DNA of 64,000 bases from Flaccisagitta enflata (GCA_965153355.1 OZ231127.1:37572001-37636000); one strand, 5' to 3'; counted from the first letter of the stretch, positions 17,310 through 62,489 are shown. Notes: generated by a model from the letters alone, not told the origin. Numbers and translations: made by a program.

Positions 17310-17445
17310 ATATTGTATGCAACAATCAGTTATTGAAATTACAGCCGGCTGTAATAAACAAAATGTTGTTTGCAATAACTGGTTGTTAGAATTACAGCCA
17401 GCTGTAAAGCTCCAATATTTAACACGGGTTGTTGCATACAAAATT
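17310..17445. repeat. Small nested palindrome (MITE-like)
   Basis: TTGTATGCAACAA occurs near 17,313 and inverted near 17,428. Inside are the perfect palindrome TTACAGCCGGCTGTAA and the near-palindrome TTACAGCCAGCTGTAA. Confidence 0.55.
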
Positions 17446-17449
17446 TTGT

Positions 17450-18000
17450 TTACCACGCGAATCAAAAAAAGATGCACCTCTTTATTTATTTATAAAACAG
17501 ATAAAGAAATGTTTTAACTATTTTCTGTTGAGTCATTTTTAAAAATTTTCAAAAAATCTTTCATTTTAGACCAACCCCAGGTCTGTATCTCAAACGGTTA
17601 AGAAGCTAGAGCTCTGCAAAGAGAAGCATTATTTTTGCTAAAATGCATTTGTTTATAGGGATTGCGAAATTGAAATAGGCAATATTTTTACTTATGCCAT
17701 TTCTACATGAAAAAGAAAGAATTACCAGATTGGCGCCAAATGAAAGTATTAAAATTGTATGGCTAAATGAGCTATTTAGAAATGAGTTTTTGTTTTATTC
17801 GCATGGTATTATCAGTAAGTTCAATCAAAGCTAATGGTAAATGGTATGATATATATACCCATTATGTTTTGACCGCTGACTGTAAAATACCAATAAAAAC
17901 GGTATAAATGAAACAATGATTCTATCCTATGAAATTGAAAAACCGCATTTCTTTGTGCATCGCACTGTATTCTACGACTAGAGTAACTAGGGCATTGACG
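17450..18000. other. 3' flank of the innexin, nothing recognised
   Basis: AT-rich DNA with no supported feature. Confidence 0.4.
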
Positions 18001-18010
18001 GCGGCTGTGT

Positions 18011-18016
18011 TTTATT
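18011..18016 (-). terminator. AATAAA poly(A) signal for the innexin
   Basis: On the minus strand AATAAA lies 6 nt after the TAA at 18,023-18,025. This supports termination in exon 9. The implied 3' UTR is very short, so a later alternative end remains possible. Confidence 0.45.
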
Positions 18017-18022
18017 CTTTTG

Positions 18023-38702
<20,680 letters not shown>

Positions 38703-39203
38703 TTTTATTCCTTACTCTGGAGGTTACACGTGAATCAGAGATTGTTTTTCTTTGACTTTAAGCGTTGAAGATGAATGTTGGATGAAGTTCTTGTCGTTTT
38801 CCCGATTTTCTCTTTATGTTACTTTTTTTATTTTTGGTTTGTTTCCTTGTTCCTTTGTTTGTTTGTTTTTTAGTTCTTTTTCTTCTTCAGAATAGTATAA
38901 AACACCGTCCTTACCTCGAAATTAAGTTTTCATTAATTAATTCTTTGAGCTTTCTATAGATAACTGAACGAAAAAAAAGCAATCTCTCATTTGTCGACGT
39001 GGTAAACCGCTCGTGCTCCTCTGAATTTTGTTTTCCTCTCGTTGTCTTTCTCGAGTGATCTTAATCATGAGGGTGACGCAAAAATCGTCCTTTCCCGAAA
39101 AACGGAATTCAAGTTGACAACTTTTAGAAGACGCTGAGTTTTGATTCGGGGCACGATCGAAACAAAAAGAGGAGTTTGAAAAGAGAGAGTAGAAAGAAGG
39201 ATG
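38703..39203. other. Innexin 5' flank
   Basis: AT-rich. No promoter element can be assigned with confidence. Confidence 0.35.
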
Positions 39204-39439
39204 TAGTTTACCTATGCTGCTAACTCTGGCTTTTCAAAATTCGCTAGTTAACCCCCCAGAAATCGCTAGAATTCGCTAGGCTTTTTTCCAAAGTAGCTAG
39301 AAATTCGCTAGATTTCCATACGCTTACCTAGTTGACAAAGGGCGCCCACCTGACCATTGAGCATAAGAAGGACAACCAACTAGAATATATAGTGTGGCTA
39401 TAAGTCCTATACTAATGATTGACAGAAAGTAGATAACTA

Positions 39440-39578
39440 AAAAAAACTGTACTCAATGACTTAAAATGACTTTTAGAAATAAAATTGAGAAAAAAAAAAG
39501 AAATGTGACCAACCGACCGACCGACCGACCGACCGACGGACAAGGCGGGGTGTAGAGTCGCGTGCACGCGACTAAAAA
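39440..39578 (+). repeat. Family S, C-type copy, 3' half
   Basis: GACTTAAAATGACTT lead-in, then CCGACCGACCGACCGACC and the end AGTCGCGTGCACGCGACT plus AAAAA. Nested in the hAT-like element. Confidence 0.75.
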
Positions 39579-40223
39579 CAAGTAAAATGCTTTTAAACGC
39601 GTAAAATGCCACTGTACAATTGGGTAGAATTTTATACATCCGTTTTGAATAATTGTTTATCATTCATTGTCATTAAACATAAAAAAATCTTGAAAGAGTA
39701 TGGGTCTGCGACTGGGGTCAAACGGCGTTGTCAAATGGCGTTGTCAAACGGCGTTGTCAAACGCTGTTAACAAACATCAAACAATGTTGTCAAACGGCGT
39801 TGTCAATCCTCAAGCGACGTTGTCAAACGACGTCAAACTGTCATAATAGATCATTGACATTAGCTAAAAACCAATTGGTTATCAAAAGTTTCGTTTCCCT
39901 TAAATGTCTTCTTATAAGTTTTGACATCGTCACTGCTAAATGTCGTTGCCATCATGCCATTTCCGTTTCGTTTCTACATTATGTAGCAGACTGTAAGACG
40001 TGCTCTTTGAAATTTGGCTCCCTCCCAGTCTACATTTGTCACTGATATATGATTCGCATATTAACAAAGGATTTATAAACGAATGAATGAATCAATGAAT
40101 GAATGAATGAATGAATGAATGAATGAATGAGAGAATGAATGAATGAATGAAAGAATGATGTTCTCGTAACATTTGTCCTTTTTGTAAGAAACAAGTTAGT
40201 AAGAACTGCTAATTTTCTTCCTA

Positions 40224-40370
40224 TTTTTAGTCGCGAAATTTTTATGCGTCACTGCCCCTGCCTATCCACATCACAGCCCCTGCTCTTCCATGTACAGCGC
40301 CTGTCCACCCTCAGAATGCCCCTGCCCACACTCAAGCGATTACTAATTGGCTGTGTATCCTGCCTTGTTT
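40224..40370 (-). repeat. Family S copy, diverged
   Basis: TTTTTAGTCGCG at one end and GGCTGTGTATCCTGCCTTGT at the other. GCCCCTGCC motifs lie between, and the CGGT units are missing. Confidence 0.65.
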
Positions 40371-40502
40371 AAAAACCTCATGAAAGGATTAAGTCCAAAA
40401 AAGAAAACAGGCAAAGTAGGCTATCACAGGCGCAATTCAGTTAGCAGAATGAAGGAGAGAATCTACCCAGTGAGCAAGAAAAAAAATTGTAGGTGATCCA
40501 GG

Positions 40503-40504
<2 letters not shown>

Positions 40505-40592
<88 letters not shown>
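40505..40592. repeat. (GA)n microsatellite
   Basis: About 43 GA units inside the hAT-like element. Confidence 0.95.
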
Positions 40593-40594
<2 letters not shown>

Positions 40595-40867
40595 GCCAGC
40601 GGGAAAAGTGAATGCCAATTCCTATTTCCCATCGGGACACAGCAATTTTTCCATACTAAATAGGAGAAAGCCTAAAATTGGATAAATATGTAGCAAAAAC
40701 AGAGAATTAGCTGAAATTCGCTAGAATTCGCTAGATTAGCTAGAAGTCGTGAAAAAAATCGCCAGATAATTCGCTAGGTGCTAGATGAGATATTCTCGTC
40801 GCTAAGAGGTCTCAAATTTCGCCAAAAATGGCGACAAAATCGCCAAATTAGCAGCAGAGTAGTTTAC

Positions 40868-43800
40868 GTTGAGGAAGTGGAAGCGTGCTTTACTCTACGA
40901 GTCTTTACCGCTTCCATCGCGCAAAATTCCGCATCTAATCATTGGCCAACAAGTAAACAATATACTAGCTCAATGTAGTTTTCATGTCAGACAGGTTTTA
41001 TCACCCCCGAATCACCCCATTACCACCACTCATTCACCTTCATAATGTGGCCAATTGATCATTGACGATGTATTACTCACTGCAAAATGAATTGAACAGG
41101 TAAGAGGTAAGAGCTAAGAGACCTCATTCATTGAGCTGACTTAGTGCAGGAAGTAAAGCGTTCTCACTCAGTATGCTAAGTGGATTGAGCGAACGATGGA
41201 ATAACCCTTACAGAACCAGCATTTTTCCTGCAGCGTTGAAACGCTTTCCTGAAAATGGAAAAGCTCTTATTAAGGAGAGGTGACTTTTGTGTGTGTTAAT
41301 GTGTATGGCGAAGAGCGAGCATCGGAAATGTTACCAAACCTGTTTGTGACTGAGAGAGAGTTAAGCTTCTGTCGCGGTTGGATTGATTCGAGGAATCATT
41401 AAAATTGTAAGATAAATGCGGCATTGAGCACTGAGCACGGGATCAAAGGAATTACGTAGTCGTTTCTCAACTTGATGCGATGTATCTCGTGTGTAACATC
41501 AAGAAAGAACTGTTTTGCCTGGGTTCGTTGGGAGTCGCTGAATTAGATACCTAGCGCTTCATCTTATACATGTTTGCAAAAAGTACAAAAACTGATAACG
41601 TAGGGCTTGAAAAAGGTGAGCTCGTAGATCTCAACATTTCAGATTTTCATCTGAAATCAAATTCAACTGCGTGTAAGATAAAATCACCACGGCCAAACGC
41701 TAGCTTCTAAAATTCCGGCAACGACACCGGTAGCTGGCTCGTGAAGTTCTGCTTTTGATTCCGTCCAAAAATCGAGAGATCCATGCACCCCCGATTTTTG
41801 ATATCAAATCGATTGACATGATATCTCATACAATTTTCTGTTCATGCGCTCAAAGTTAAAGTCTGGGGACATAAAGGTCAACTTAAGTACAGACAGTCAT
41901 ACTTTTTTTTAATCTATAGTATTTCATATGTTTTATGGTCAATCTTTTTTTTATCGATGTCACTCAATAGGTTTGGAAGATATTTCACTTTTCTTTCTAG
42001 ATCTACTTCCTCACTCGCATGAAGATGTAGGTAAAGGTGATTTTTATGGTGCGATTTTTCATGTCATCGTTGCTGTCTTACTATGCTGTAGAGAGTTACG
42101 CACATGCATTACCTTTTAGATAAACTTTTTTTTACGCGGCGCCAAATTGCGTCGCACTGACTGCAGCATGCAGTCACACCCACTTTAGTAGTAGTAATGG
42201 ATTGTCTGCGTATCATCTCTTTTGTCCGTCCATTTACTTGTTGGTTTTAGCCAGTCTGTCTCTCTTTCTCAACGCGTAATGATACACTGCAAAGCTAACT
42301 CTGACTTGGTGAAAATGTCGGTGGAGATGAGTTTTAGAAAGAAGTCGTAGAATAAGTGTTACCTTTTTTTCCCACTTTTTTGAAGAAAAAAGTTTGTAAA
42401 ACATCAAAACGAGTAATACTGAAGACTTTTGATTTCCACAGTTTTATTCAGCGTCCTCACTTTAGCCAAATTGCTAAAAATCTTTTTCAAGCGAGCTTTT
42501 TTACCCCCGCTGATATCGCCCCCTAGATAACGCTTGATGGGTCTCAAGACCGCTTAGTCGACTGCGTGCGGCAAGATATGGCAGTGATTACTGCGTCTTG
42601 AATAGGTGGACATATGAAATGGAATTCCTATATTTGAATTCTCCTTTTGTTTTGGCCTTTCTGTTTTCTATCCTTTCTCTACAACATATGACAACTATGG
42701 TAGTCTTCATTGTATCGGTAGGTTCAAAATCGATCAGCCAAATGAGAATTTGATTTAACAGCATGTATAAGACAAATGGACAAAACAGGTTTTGCTTGGT
42801 CGTTATTTTTAAGATTTCAAGTCGTGATTTATGAAAAAGAAACACTTTGACAAGATACCGTATGTAATTGTTACACGCCGTCCGTCACAAAGTCGCATTT
42901 CGAGGTTTTCTGCTCCTGCCCACTCGTCCGCGACTAATGCTGACGTGGAAACGGCCTTGTTTGAAAGACGTTGAACTGTGCAAATGAAAAGGAAGAACAA
43001 GATAATGCGGTAGACCATAGGCCTCTGAGCAGAAATACAGTTTTCAATGGTTATTGAATTCAATCAAATAGGTACAACAAAAATGTTAAGTACATTTTTC
43101 ACGGAGCAGTAGAAATTCTTGGACATCACATTGAATAGATATGCATATCACGCGCGTGTTTCGAGTTTGAATAGTAGATGCATACAATTTAAAGAAAGCT
43201 AAATCATACTGCCATCTCAGATAGATTGAAGAAACGAGATCCAACCAGCTGTGTCCGCGTTTTAAGCCATTGATGAATTGCTTAAAAGTTTGCAAATTGT
43301 TGAATGTAATAGAAAAATAACTTTTAGGGTATTTTGTTGTCCATCTGTCTTTGCGACTATTCGAGCAGAGGGAAGTGATGACGGTGGAAAGATCTTTCGC
43401 TCAGTGCACAATTAATACAATTGGCGGAAATGCGGGCATCGAATTACAACAACAGTATAGGCTTAATATCGAGGATTCTCGTTATGACCGTTTTCAATTA
43501 TAACAAAATTATGACGAGCAGGCGTTCATATTTTGCTAATCTTCCGAGGCGCAAAATTTTCTCTGACCAAGTTTCCGACATGCCATTTTTTGTCCTGTGC
43601 TATGTAACTCTAGAAGTAACTTTTCAGTCGGTCATTCCTTCTGTCCGTCTGTCATGCGCAAAGTTTTTCAAAGGCCTTTTTGACGTTTTAAAGACACTTA
43701 AAAAATTCAGGCCTGTATATAACTGAGTTCCCCCTCCCAGCGGATTTAAGGCATCCACAAGCACTTCTAGGTCAGTCTATTGTTCTGGCATTCAGCCCAT

Positions 43801-44129
43801 CTGTCAGTCAGTTGGTTCGTCTGTCTGTTTCAAAGTTGTTTTATATGATTATTTAGCGATTATCACATCTCTGAAGTAAACGGACAAACAGCTAGTTCAA
43901 GGGTCCTTTCAAAAAATTTAGTCTGTTTGTCTATCTGTCTGCCTGACTTTTGACTGAAAGTGCCAATGCACGCGATGTTGCTATAATGAGTGTGTTTACT
44001 AACAATCAAAACGAGAAAAAAATGACACAGAAAATGAGAAGTTGTATTTAAAGAGTTAACCTTCACCGCGAGTTATTTGATGGAAGAGGAAAAAAAAGTC
44101 TTGATTAAATGAGAGAAAATAGAAGTTGA
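40868..44129. other. Intergenic DNA without a recognised gene
   Basis: Scanned for the missing receptor N-terminus without success. A Family S relic lies at 42,875-42,963 (CTGCCCACTCGTCCGCGACT then ACGGCCTTGTTT). Another GTCCGTCTGTC stretch lies near 43,650. Short open frames have no recognisable domain. Confidence 0.45.
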
Positions 44130-44309
44130 TACAGTTAAACCCCGCATTAACGGATGTCAAGGGACCAATAAATCTTATCCACAATAGGCAGATTTCCCTT
44201 TTTGCTAACATAGAAATTAATAAAAATTGACATGAAGGGACCAGGTTTTTGATTGGCTTCAGGCGGATTTACTTTACTCTTGGATCCGTTATAGCGGGGT
44301 TTAACTGTA
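44130..44309. mobile_element. Tc1/pogo-like MITE, complete, 180 bp
   Basis: TACAGTTAAACCCCGCATTA at the left mirrors TTATAGCGGGGTTTAACTGTA (its last 20 bases) at the right. Ends are in TA context. Confidence 0.8.
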
Positions 44310-44449
44310 CAGCGTGGAATATACTTGCGGGCGATGTGGGTGAGCAGCGGCGGACGTCTGTTTTAACACTATAGTGGAGCATCACCAGAGCGCCCCGCTA
44401 TTAGGGCATAGAACTTGCAGTCCTTCCAAAGATTTTGTTGTCATTTCTA

Positions 44450-44545
44450 CATTGGCAATAAGGCAGCTTCATGATAAAGCATAAATTTGCCCAGTCTTTT
44501 CGCGTGCGCTTAAGTGAAGCTCAACTGTATTATGCTCAGTCATTA
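44450..44545. repeat. End of another TIR element family
   Basis: GGCAATAAGGCAGCTTCATG to AAGTGAAGCTCAACTGTA. A sister copy at 23,338-23,415 reads GGCAATAAGGCAGCCTCACT to GTGAAGCTTAATTGTA. Only one end was recognised in each. Confidence 0.5.
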
Positions 44546-45069
44546 TGGACCAACCAACAGACTGCTAGACAGAAGGATGGACAGTCGGACAATCTCTCCG
44601 ATCTTGCAAGTTTGCGTTACAGAACTGACAAAAACAAAAAAAAGCATCTGGGAAGGACCCATGGACAGACAAACAAATTGACAGATGGACACACGCTTCT
44701 TTGAGCTCGATAACGCAACGTTTGAAAAAAAGCTTAAAAAAAATGTATCGCAAAAAGAAGTAGGACAAAAATGAATGTAAACAAATACTGGAGAATTTAG
44801 TTGGCCTCGTCTTCAAAGGAAGACAAAGCGGTGGGAGTCCCATGGCAGAACAAAATACAACGATACAGAACAAACAAGCCAAACACGAGGCAAAAACATG
44901 CACTCAAATATCCTACAAACGGTCAGTTTTAACCAAGCAGGTCAAAGGGATTTAAAAACGCCATGTGCGCTTTTTTTTGCCCATGGTTATTGACTGAATG
45001 TCGCACTTACCGAAAAAGTAATGTAAGGAGTCGCATGCCTGTAAATAAAAACTGCCCCATTATGAAAAA

Positions 45070-45249
45070 TACAGTAGGACCCCGTCTCATCGGTCCCATT
45101 GGGACTGAAGATTTTTCACCTTTATCTTAGGGTAACATTTATAGAGAGGTGAAATAACATTAAAAATTACCATTTGGGACTTCAAAATGTTGACCTTTAT
45201 TGATGGGGAACCTTTAAAAGCGAGGCTGTTATTGCGGGGTTCCACTGTA
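45070..45249. mobile_element. Tc1/pogo-like MITE, complete, 180 bp
   Basis: TACAGTAGGACCCCGTCTCA and ATTGCGGGGTTCCACTGTA are inverted ends in TA context. The same length as the copy at 44,130, with a different interior. Confidence 0.75.
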
Positions 45250-45360
45250 CGCTGAAGAAGCTTCACGAGCGGGTCACTGCAACTATTTTCACGAACGAAC
45301 TTCGTGCCATTTGAGAGTGAATCTAATGGCAATTGCGCAAAACTTAAAATTCTTACTGAG

Positions 45361-45596
<236 letters not shown>

Positions 45597-45599
45597 ACA

Positions 45600-46060
45600 C
45601 TTGTGACAAACGGTCATACATTGGAAAGACCAAGACTGATAAAACAGTCGTAATTCTCGAAGCTTTCGTTTATCATAATGATCACTGAACTTCTCAATCT
45701 AATCAATGATGGGATTCCCGCGCACTTTCCGGTTATCGCGATCGTAAACAAGTACGACTCCATCGCTCTCAATACTACGCGGAATACGAGGTCCGAAATG
45801 TTAACAATCGAAAACCTCCATTTATTATTTCTGCGAAGCATGATTGGCGAAACAGCGACTGCAGCGTACGAACGCAGTGTAGCTCAAATTCAAATAAGTT
45901 CTCCTTAGCTCAGTTGAATAGATATAAAAACAGTTTTATACGTAATTCAAGTCAGAATTTAACTCTTTTCTTTTAATATAACGAGAGAAACAAAATAACA
46001 GCTGTAGTTGTTACATAAAACAGCACATAAGGTTTTTTAGCTCTTTTTTCGCATCTCTAT
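45600..46060. other. Open but unrecognised stretch
   Basis: A 76-codon plus-strand frame (45,678-45,908) overlaps an equally long minus-strand frame. Neither shows a known motif. Confidence 0.35.
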
Positions 46061-46067
46061 TGCCAAT

Positions 46068-46162
46068 GAGACTAGGGGTTATCGCATTGGTTGTATTATC
46101 TAGATATCATCGTGATATTCCCTATGTAATATCTCGATAATTTTCCCAATGCGACAGCCCCT
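46068..46162. repeat. Small imperfect palindrome
   Basis: GGGGTTATCGCATTGG faces CCAATGCGACAGCCCC (13 of 16 pair) across about 65 bp. Confidence 0.5.
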
Positions 46163-46325
46163 TCTATCTGTCCAAATGTGAGGCAAAATTTCATGCCCAA
46201 AGTTTTCTACAGGCTTGTTGCTTTTGTCATAACCTCGTGAACAACACAGCATCGCCATTTGTTATGGCCCTTCTCAATAGTTAACTATTTCTTATCTGCA
46301 TTTTAGTTCAATTTTCAGTTTTCAG

Positions 46326-46423
46326 GGAAGAAATGGCGGGCATTTCGACATTTTCTGGTACGGTGATAGAGGATGGCTCAGAGGGTCATATCACGGAACG
46401 CAACGTTGAGTTCGACAGAAATG
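46326..46423 (+). CDS. Candidate exon with weak ANF-receptor-like reading
   Basis: Acceptor TTTTCAGTTTTCAG, open 98 nt, donor GTAACG (phase 2 in, 1 out). It reads MAGISTFSGTVIEDG then ITERNVEFDRNG. This faintly resembles receptor exon 51,335-51,483 ([18 protein letters not shown]). It could be a stray exon of another receptor, a decayed duplicate, or chance. Confidence 0.25.
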
Positions 46424-46486
46424 GTAACGTCTCCGAGAAACCCAGGCTACAATCGTGGAGGACGGAGACAACACATTCCTAAGATA

Positions 46487-46622
46487 TTTTTAGTCGCGGA
46501 CACGCGACTCTAGAAATTGCCGTGTCGGTCTTTCATTCGGTCGGTCGGTCGGTCTGTCTGTAACCAAAACAAAATGTGAGCGTTTTTTTTTCTATTCCGC
46601 TCCTGCCCACCCGTCCGCGACT
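46487..46622 (-). repeat. Family S, C-type copy
   Basis: TTTTTAGTCGCGGACACGCG at the left, GGTCGGTCGGTCGGTC inside and CCCACCCGTCCGCGACTGG at the right. The 5' terminal hairpin is missing. Confidence 0.82.
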
Positions 46623-46957
46623 GGGGGGGGGGGAGTGTTATTGACGAGTCTAATTAGTGGTCACTGGTCAGTTATGTCGGCGACAGCTTAGTGCAACAAC
46701 AGAACATTTCTTGACAAAAATGTAATGATAGTATGTGAATGATTCATGGATACTCAAGTTCGTTTTTGAAGTTGTACACACGTACACTGTGGATCTCAGT
46801 TTCCCTTAAAAGCATAAAGGTATCTTGTATAAGTTAGTTATGTAGATGTCCACCTGCTATCTTAAGTGTCGTGCTACTCTATAAGCAACTTTTCGGTGGG
46901 CCACGTGGGTCAGTCAGACAGTCGATCAAACCTAGATCTTCCGTCACTGCTCTTGCC

Positions 46958-48151
46958 TAGTGTTCGCAAAAGCAGTGGATTTTTTTTCTGCTAGCAGAAA
47001 GCAGAAAAAATATATTTCTGCTAGCACTGCTAGCAGTAAGAGCAGTAATACATGTATATATAAACTAACTGGTATGGTTTATTACTAACCAAAAATGATT
47101 AAACACTACCAAAGAAGAGAAAGTGTAACAGACTTGCATTAAATGATGCAACAACAAGGCTTGCAACAAGACCAGATACATGACACCATTAACTTTAGTA
47201 GCTGGGCAGGGACAGTTTACTGTCATTACAATGTAAAAAAAAGAACAATTCAACAGTGATATGCACCGACAGACCAAGCAACTGACCAACAGACAATGAG
47301 TCCTGTATATACAAAAAAAGAATTGAATATGGAGATGGATGTTTCAGGAAGGAGAAAGTTACAGTATCTTGCCATCATTAGTTTATGAGGAGCATGAGAA
47401 CGTGCCCAGATGGATATGGTCATTATTGGGCCACCATATTTATCAGGCACTTTCTTGTAATCTGCAAATCTCAGAAATAGACAGGAATTGGTTACCCCTC
47501 TCAAAACGTCACATGATTATCTCTGCAGTGGGAGTATTTTATGAGAAAGGTTAGTACTACGTCAGAGGATCCAGATTAGACACCATTAAGAGCTCCTAAG
47601 GCTCATGTCTTTTTATTACGTAGTTTTGGTGGTAATGTTATCCACCATTCACTACAATCAATAATGATGGAGAAAGCTATGACTTTTAGATGACATATTG
47701 TATGAATTACTATATCAGCAATCATTGCAATAAGCATCCCAGCTGCACTAGATGCACATACCTCCTCTTCCAGAATTGTTGTTGGTTTAGCTGAAAGGTA
47801 TTTTTGTGTACAATCTTGAGTCCAATAGATATCTAAAATTCAGCATGTCTCTTTGATTCTGGTTGAATCCCATCAGTTCAAGGTAATTGTCATGAACAGC
47901 CTTTACATATATATGTATAAAATTATCATTTTCTGAAGATTTTTTTTATCATTCAAATAAAATAAAAGAACAAAAGAAATCTTTGTAGATATTGGATTTT
48001 GATTTTTACCAAAAAATGGACAGAAAAGCATAAAAATATTAGATTTTTCACTGCTAGTTACTGCTAGCAGCTGAAAATTTTCTGCTAGCAGAGCAGTTTC
48101 AAATTACTGCTAGCAGCTCTGCTAGCAAATTGCCTGCTCGTGCGAACACTA
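46958..48151. mobile_element. hAT-like nonautonomous element, 1.19 kb
   Basis: Flanked by CTCTTGCC at 46,950-46,957 and 48,152-48,159 (perfect 8 bp). Ends are TAGTGTTCGCA in perfect inversion, continuing AAAGCAG versus CGAGCAG. Subterminal GCTAGCAG occurs many times on both sides. Short frames at 47,250-47,560 on both strands show no transposase motif. Confidence 0.85.
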
Positions 48152-48231
48152 CTCTTGCCAAATGCCAAAGAGCCTAACTGACCTCCTAGATGATTGCCCC
48201 TGCTCACCCGCATGCCAACATATCAGTCTTG

Positions 48232-48416
<185 letters not shown>

Positions 48417-48578
48417 CACACTCTTGAGTCGCTAGATCACATCTGCGTAAATCTTTAGTCTCTTGTACCATTCAGGGTTGCATGTTGCAACGGAAATGAA
48501 GTTGTCTTTCGTTTCCTCATAGCAAATCGAATTGACACCTCGCAAAGTGATAGGATCAGTTATGTATGAACTGACTCG

Positions 48579-48619
<41 letters not shown>

Positions 48620-48776
48620 CTCTTTGCCATGCCAACAAGGAGCTCAATACATAATAACCGTTTGTTGAAATAGAAAAAAATCAAGCCAGCCTGGCAGGGA
48701 AAAATGTAATGCTCCACATTACTTTTACAGATTTTTGAAATGTTTTGATTCTAGATCAGTGCCATGATTGTCATCA

Positions 48777-48886
48777 TTAAAGCTCTTTATCGCATTTATG
48801 CCACATCTTTCCAAAGTGATCACCATTTTGATTCGTCGCGAAGAACTGAAAGGCTCCAATAACGCCAATTCCTACCGACAGACCAA
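48777..48886 (-). CDS. Possible terminal exon on the opposite strand
   Basis: Acceptor TTTGTTTATTTCAG, then 110 nt (phase 1 in) reading GLSVGIGVIGAFQFFA and GDHFGKMWHKCDKEL before TAA. A hydrophobic segment plus a polar tail looks protein-like, but no family is recognised and no partner exon is identified. Confidence 0.25.
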
Positions 48887-48911
48887 CTGAAATAAACAAA
48901 GCAACTCATGA

Positions 48912-61098
<12,187 letters not shown>

Positions 61099-61297
61099 GT
61101 ACAAAGGAAAAATAGAAAAAAAAAAAGGATACAATGCGTTGCATAAAAAAGATACAAATCCCCCCAAAGTTCATGTTTAAGGGACCTAAAATCGCATCGC
61201 ACTGTATAAGGGTGGAAGTATTATTTTTTGGCATCTGACTTATGGTTCCAGCTCGTATGCCAGATTCCCAGTATAAGTTGAATGCAAGTAACACGCG

Positions 61298-61432
<135 letters not shown>

Positions 61433-61439
61433 CTACAAC

Positions 61440-61830
61440 GGAGTCCACATCAAAATGTGTGGGCGATATATGACAGCGCAAAAGTGAAACGTTTTTATCA
61501 TATCAAATGTAATTCATTCGAATCATGAAGTGGTGATCAAACCAGACAGGCCCATGAATGAGAAAGTGAGGAAAAACTACGATGGAAACGTCAGATTTGA
61601 AAAGACATGAGAAAAAGCGAATTGTATGGATTTAGCCGAGAGATAACGTAATATGAGCAGAAACTCAACTGATAACCGCTCTACCGGCTACCCCCGCTCG
61701 CACCGATATAGGTTGTAATTCTGCATTAGTACATGAAAACCAAGCAAGGCATCAAAATCTTGAGTGGCAAAAATGAAGCAAGTGTTGAGAAAAAGGAACG
61801 CTATCTAATTGACACCATTTAGCTTCAGAA
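61440..61830. other. No recognised feature
   Basis: Searched for a receptor TM2-7 exon; none seen. Confidence 0.4.
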
Positions 61831-61831
61831 T

Positions 61832-61950
61832 AAAACTAGTCATCCAAGCAAGGATCGCACATGGTCAGCGGTACCCGATGCTCTGCTGGGAGTGATAAAG
61901 TGAAAGTTGAGTGTGAGCAGGGCAGCGGCCCAAAAAGGGCGATGGACGGA
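61832..61950. repeat. Family F fragment (one arm)
   Basis: AAACTAGTCATCCAAGCAAG, GGTCAGCGGTACCCGATGC and GGGCAGCGGCCC. Confidence 0.7.
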
Positions 61951-61959
61951 CGGACAAGG

Positions 61960-62480
61960 TGACTTGAAGAAGAGTCACGCTGCACGATATTTATAAATGG
62001 GAACTGGGAGAGAGGGGTTTGGCTCTAACATCATCAAAGGTTCCTTTTTTCAGACACTTTCAAAGAACTTACATCACCTCACATGGGGAAAAATAGCACG
62101 ACTCCATGTCAGTTTCCTACGTTCTGGGTGCAAAACTGAATCAAGACAAGGCAGCAATGGAAAAGGAAAACATGACTCCCAAGAATGGAGATACTTATTA
62201 TGGCACTCTGAAGAATGAATATTTGAAGTGGTCGGTCAATAGATAACATAAATGGGATGGTCGTTAGGGGGTGTTGGGGTGGAGGGGGGGTAAATATCTT
62301 ATGGAAAGGAAGACGCGAGACAATCGTAATTGGAATTATCTCAGTGATTTCCGATACCTCCAGACTAGAAGCTCCTGACTAGAAGCTCCTGCCTAGGAAC
62401 TGAATTGCCAGGCTTCGTTCACTAATTTGGATGTAAACACCTTGCCAGTCACTGTCAGTCAGTCTTTCTGTCTGTCTATC
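61960..62480. other. No recognised feature
   Basis: One good-looking acceptor (CCTTTTTTCAG, 62,044-62,054) opens no receptor-like reading. Confidence 0.4.
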
Positions 62481-62489
62481 AGACTGTGT

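Larger units (their letters stand above)
39212..40859. mobile_element. hAT-like nonautonomous element, 1.65 kb
   Basis: Flanked by TAGTTTAC at 39,204-39,211 and 40,860-40,867 (perfect 8 bp). Ends CTATGCTGCTAACTCTGGC and (reverse complement) CTCTGCTGCTAATTTGGC. AATTCGCTAG is repeated near both ends. It carries nested Family S copies, GTCAAACGGCGTTG repeats (39,716-39,836), GAAT and GA microsatellites. No transposase. Confidence 0.7.

Noticed and set aside
47250-47554. Opposed open frames inside the hAT-like element as a transposase remnant
   Set aside because: Neither shows a dimerisation or catalytic motif, and both are under 90 codons.
62040-62220. Acceptor-like CCTTTTTTCAG considered for the receptor TM2-7 exon
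   Set aside because: The in-phase reading stops quickly and lacks any class C helix motif.
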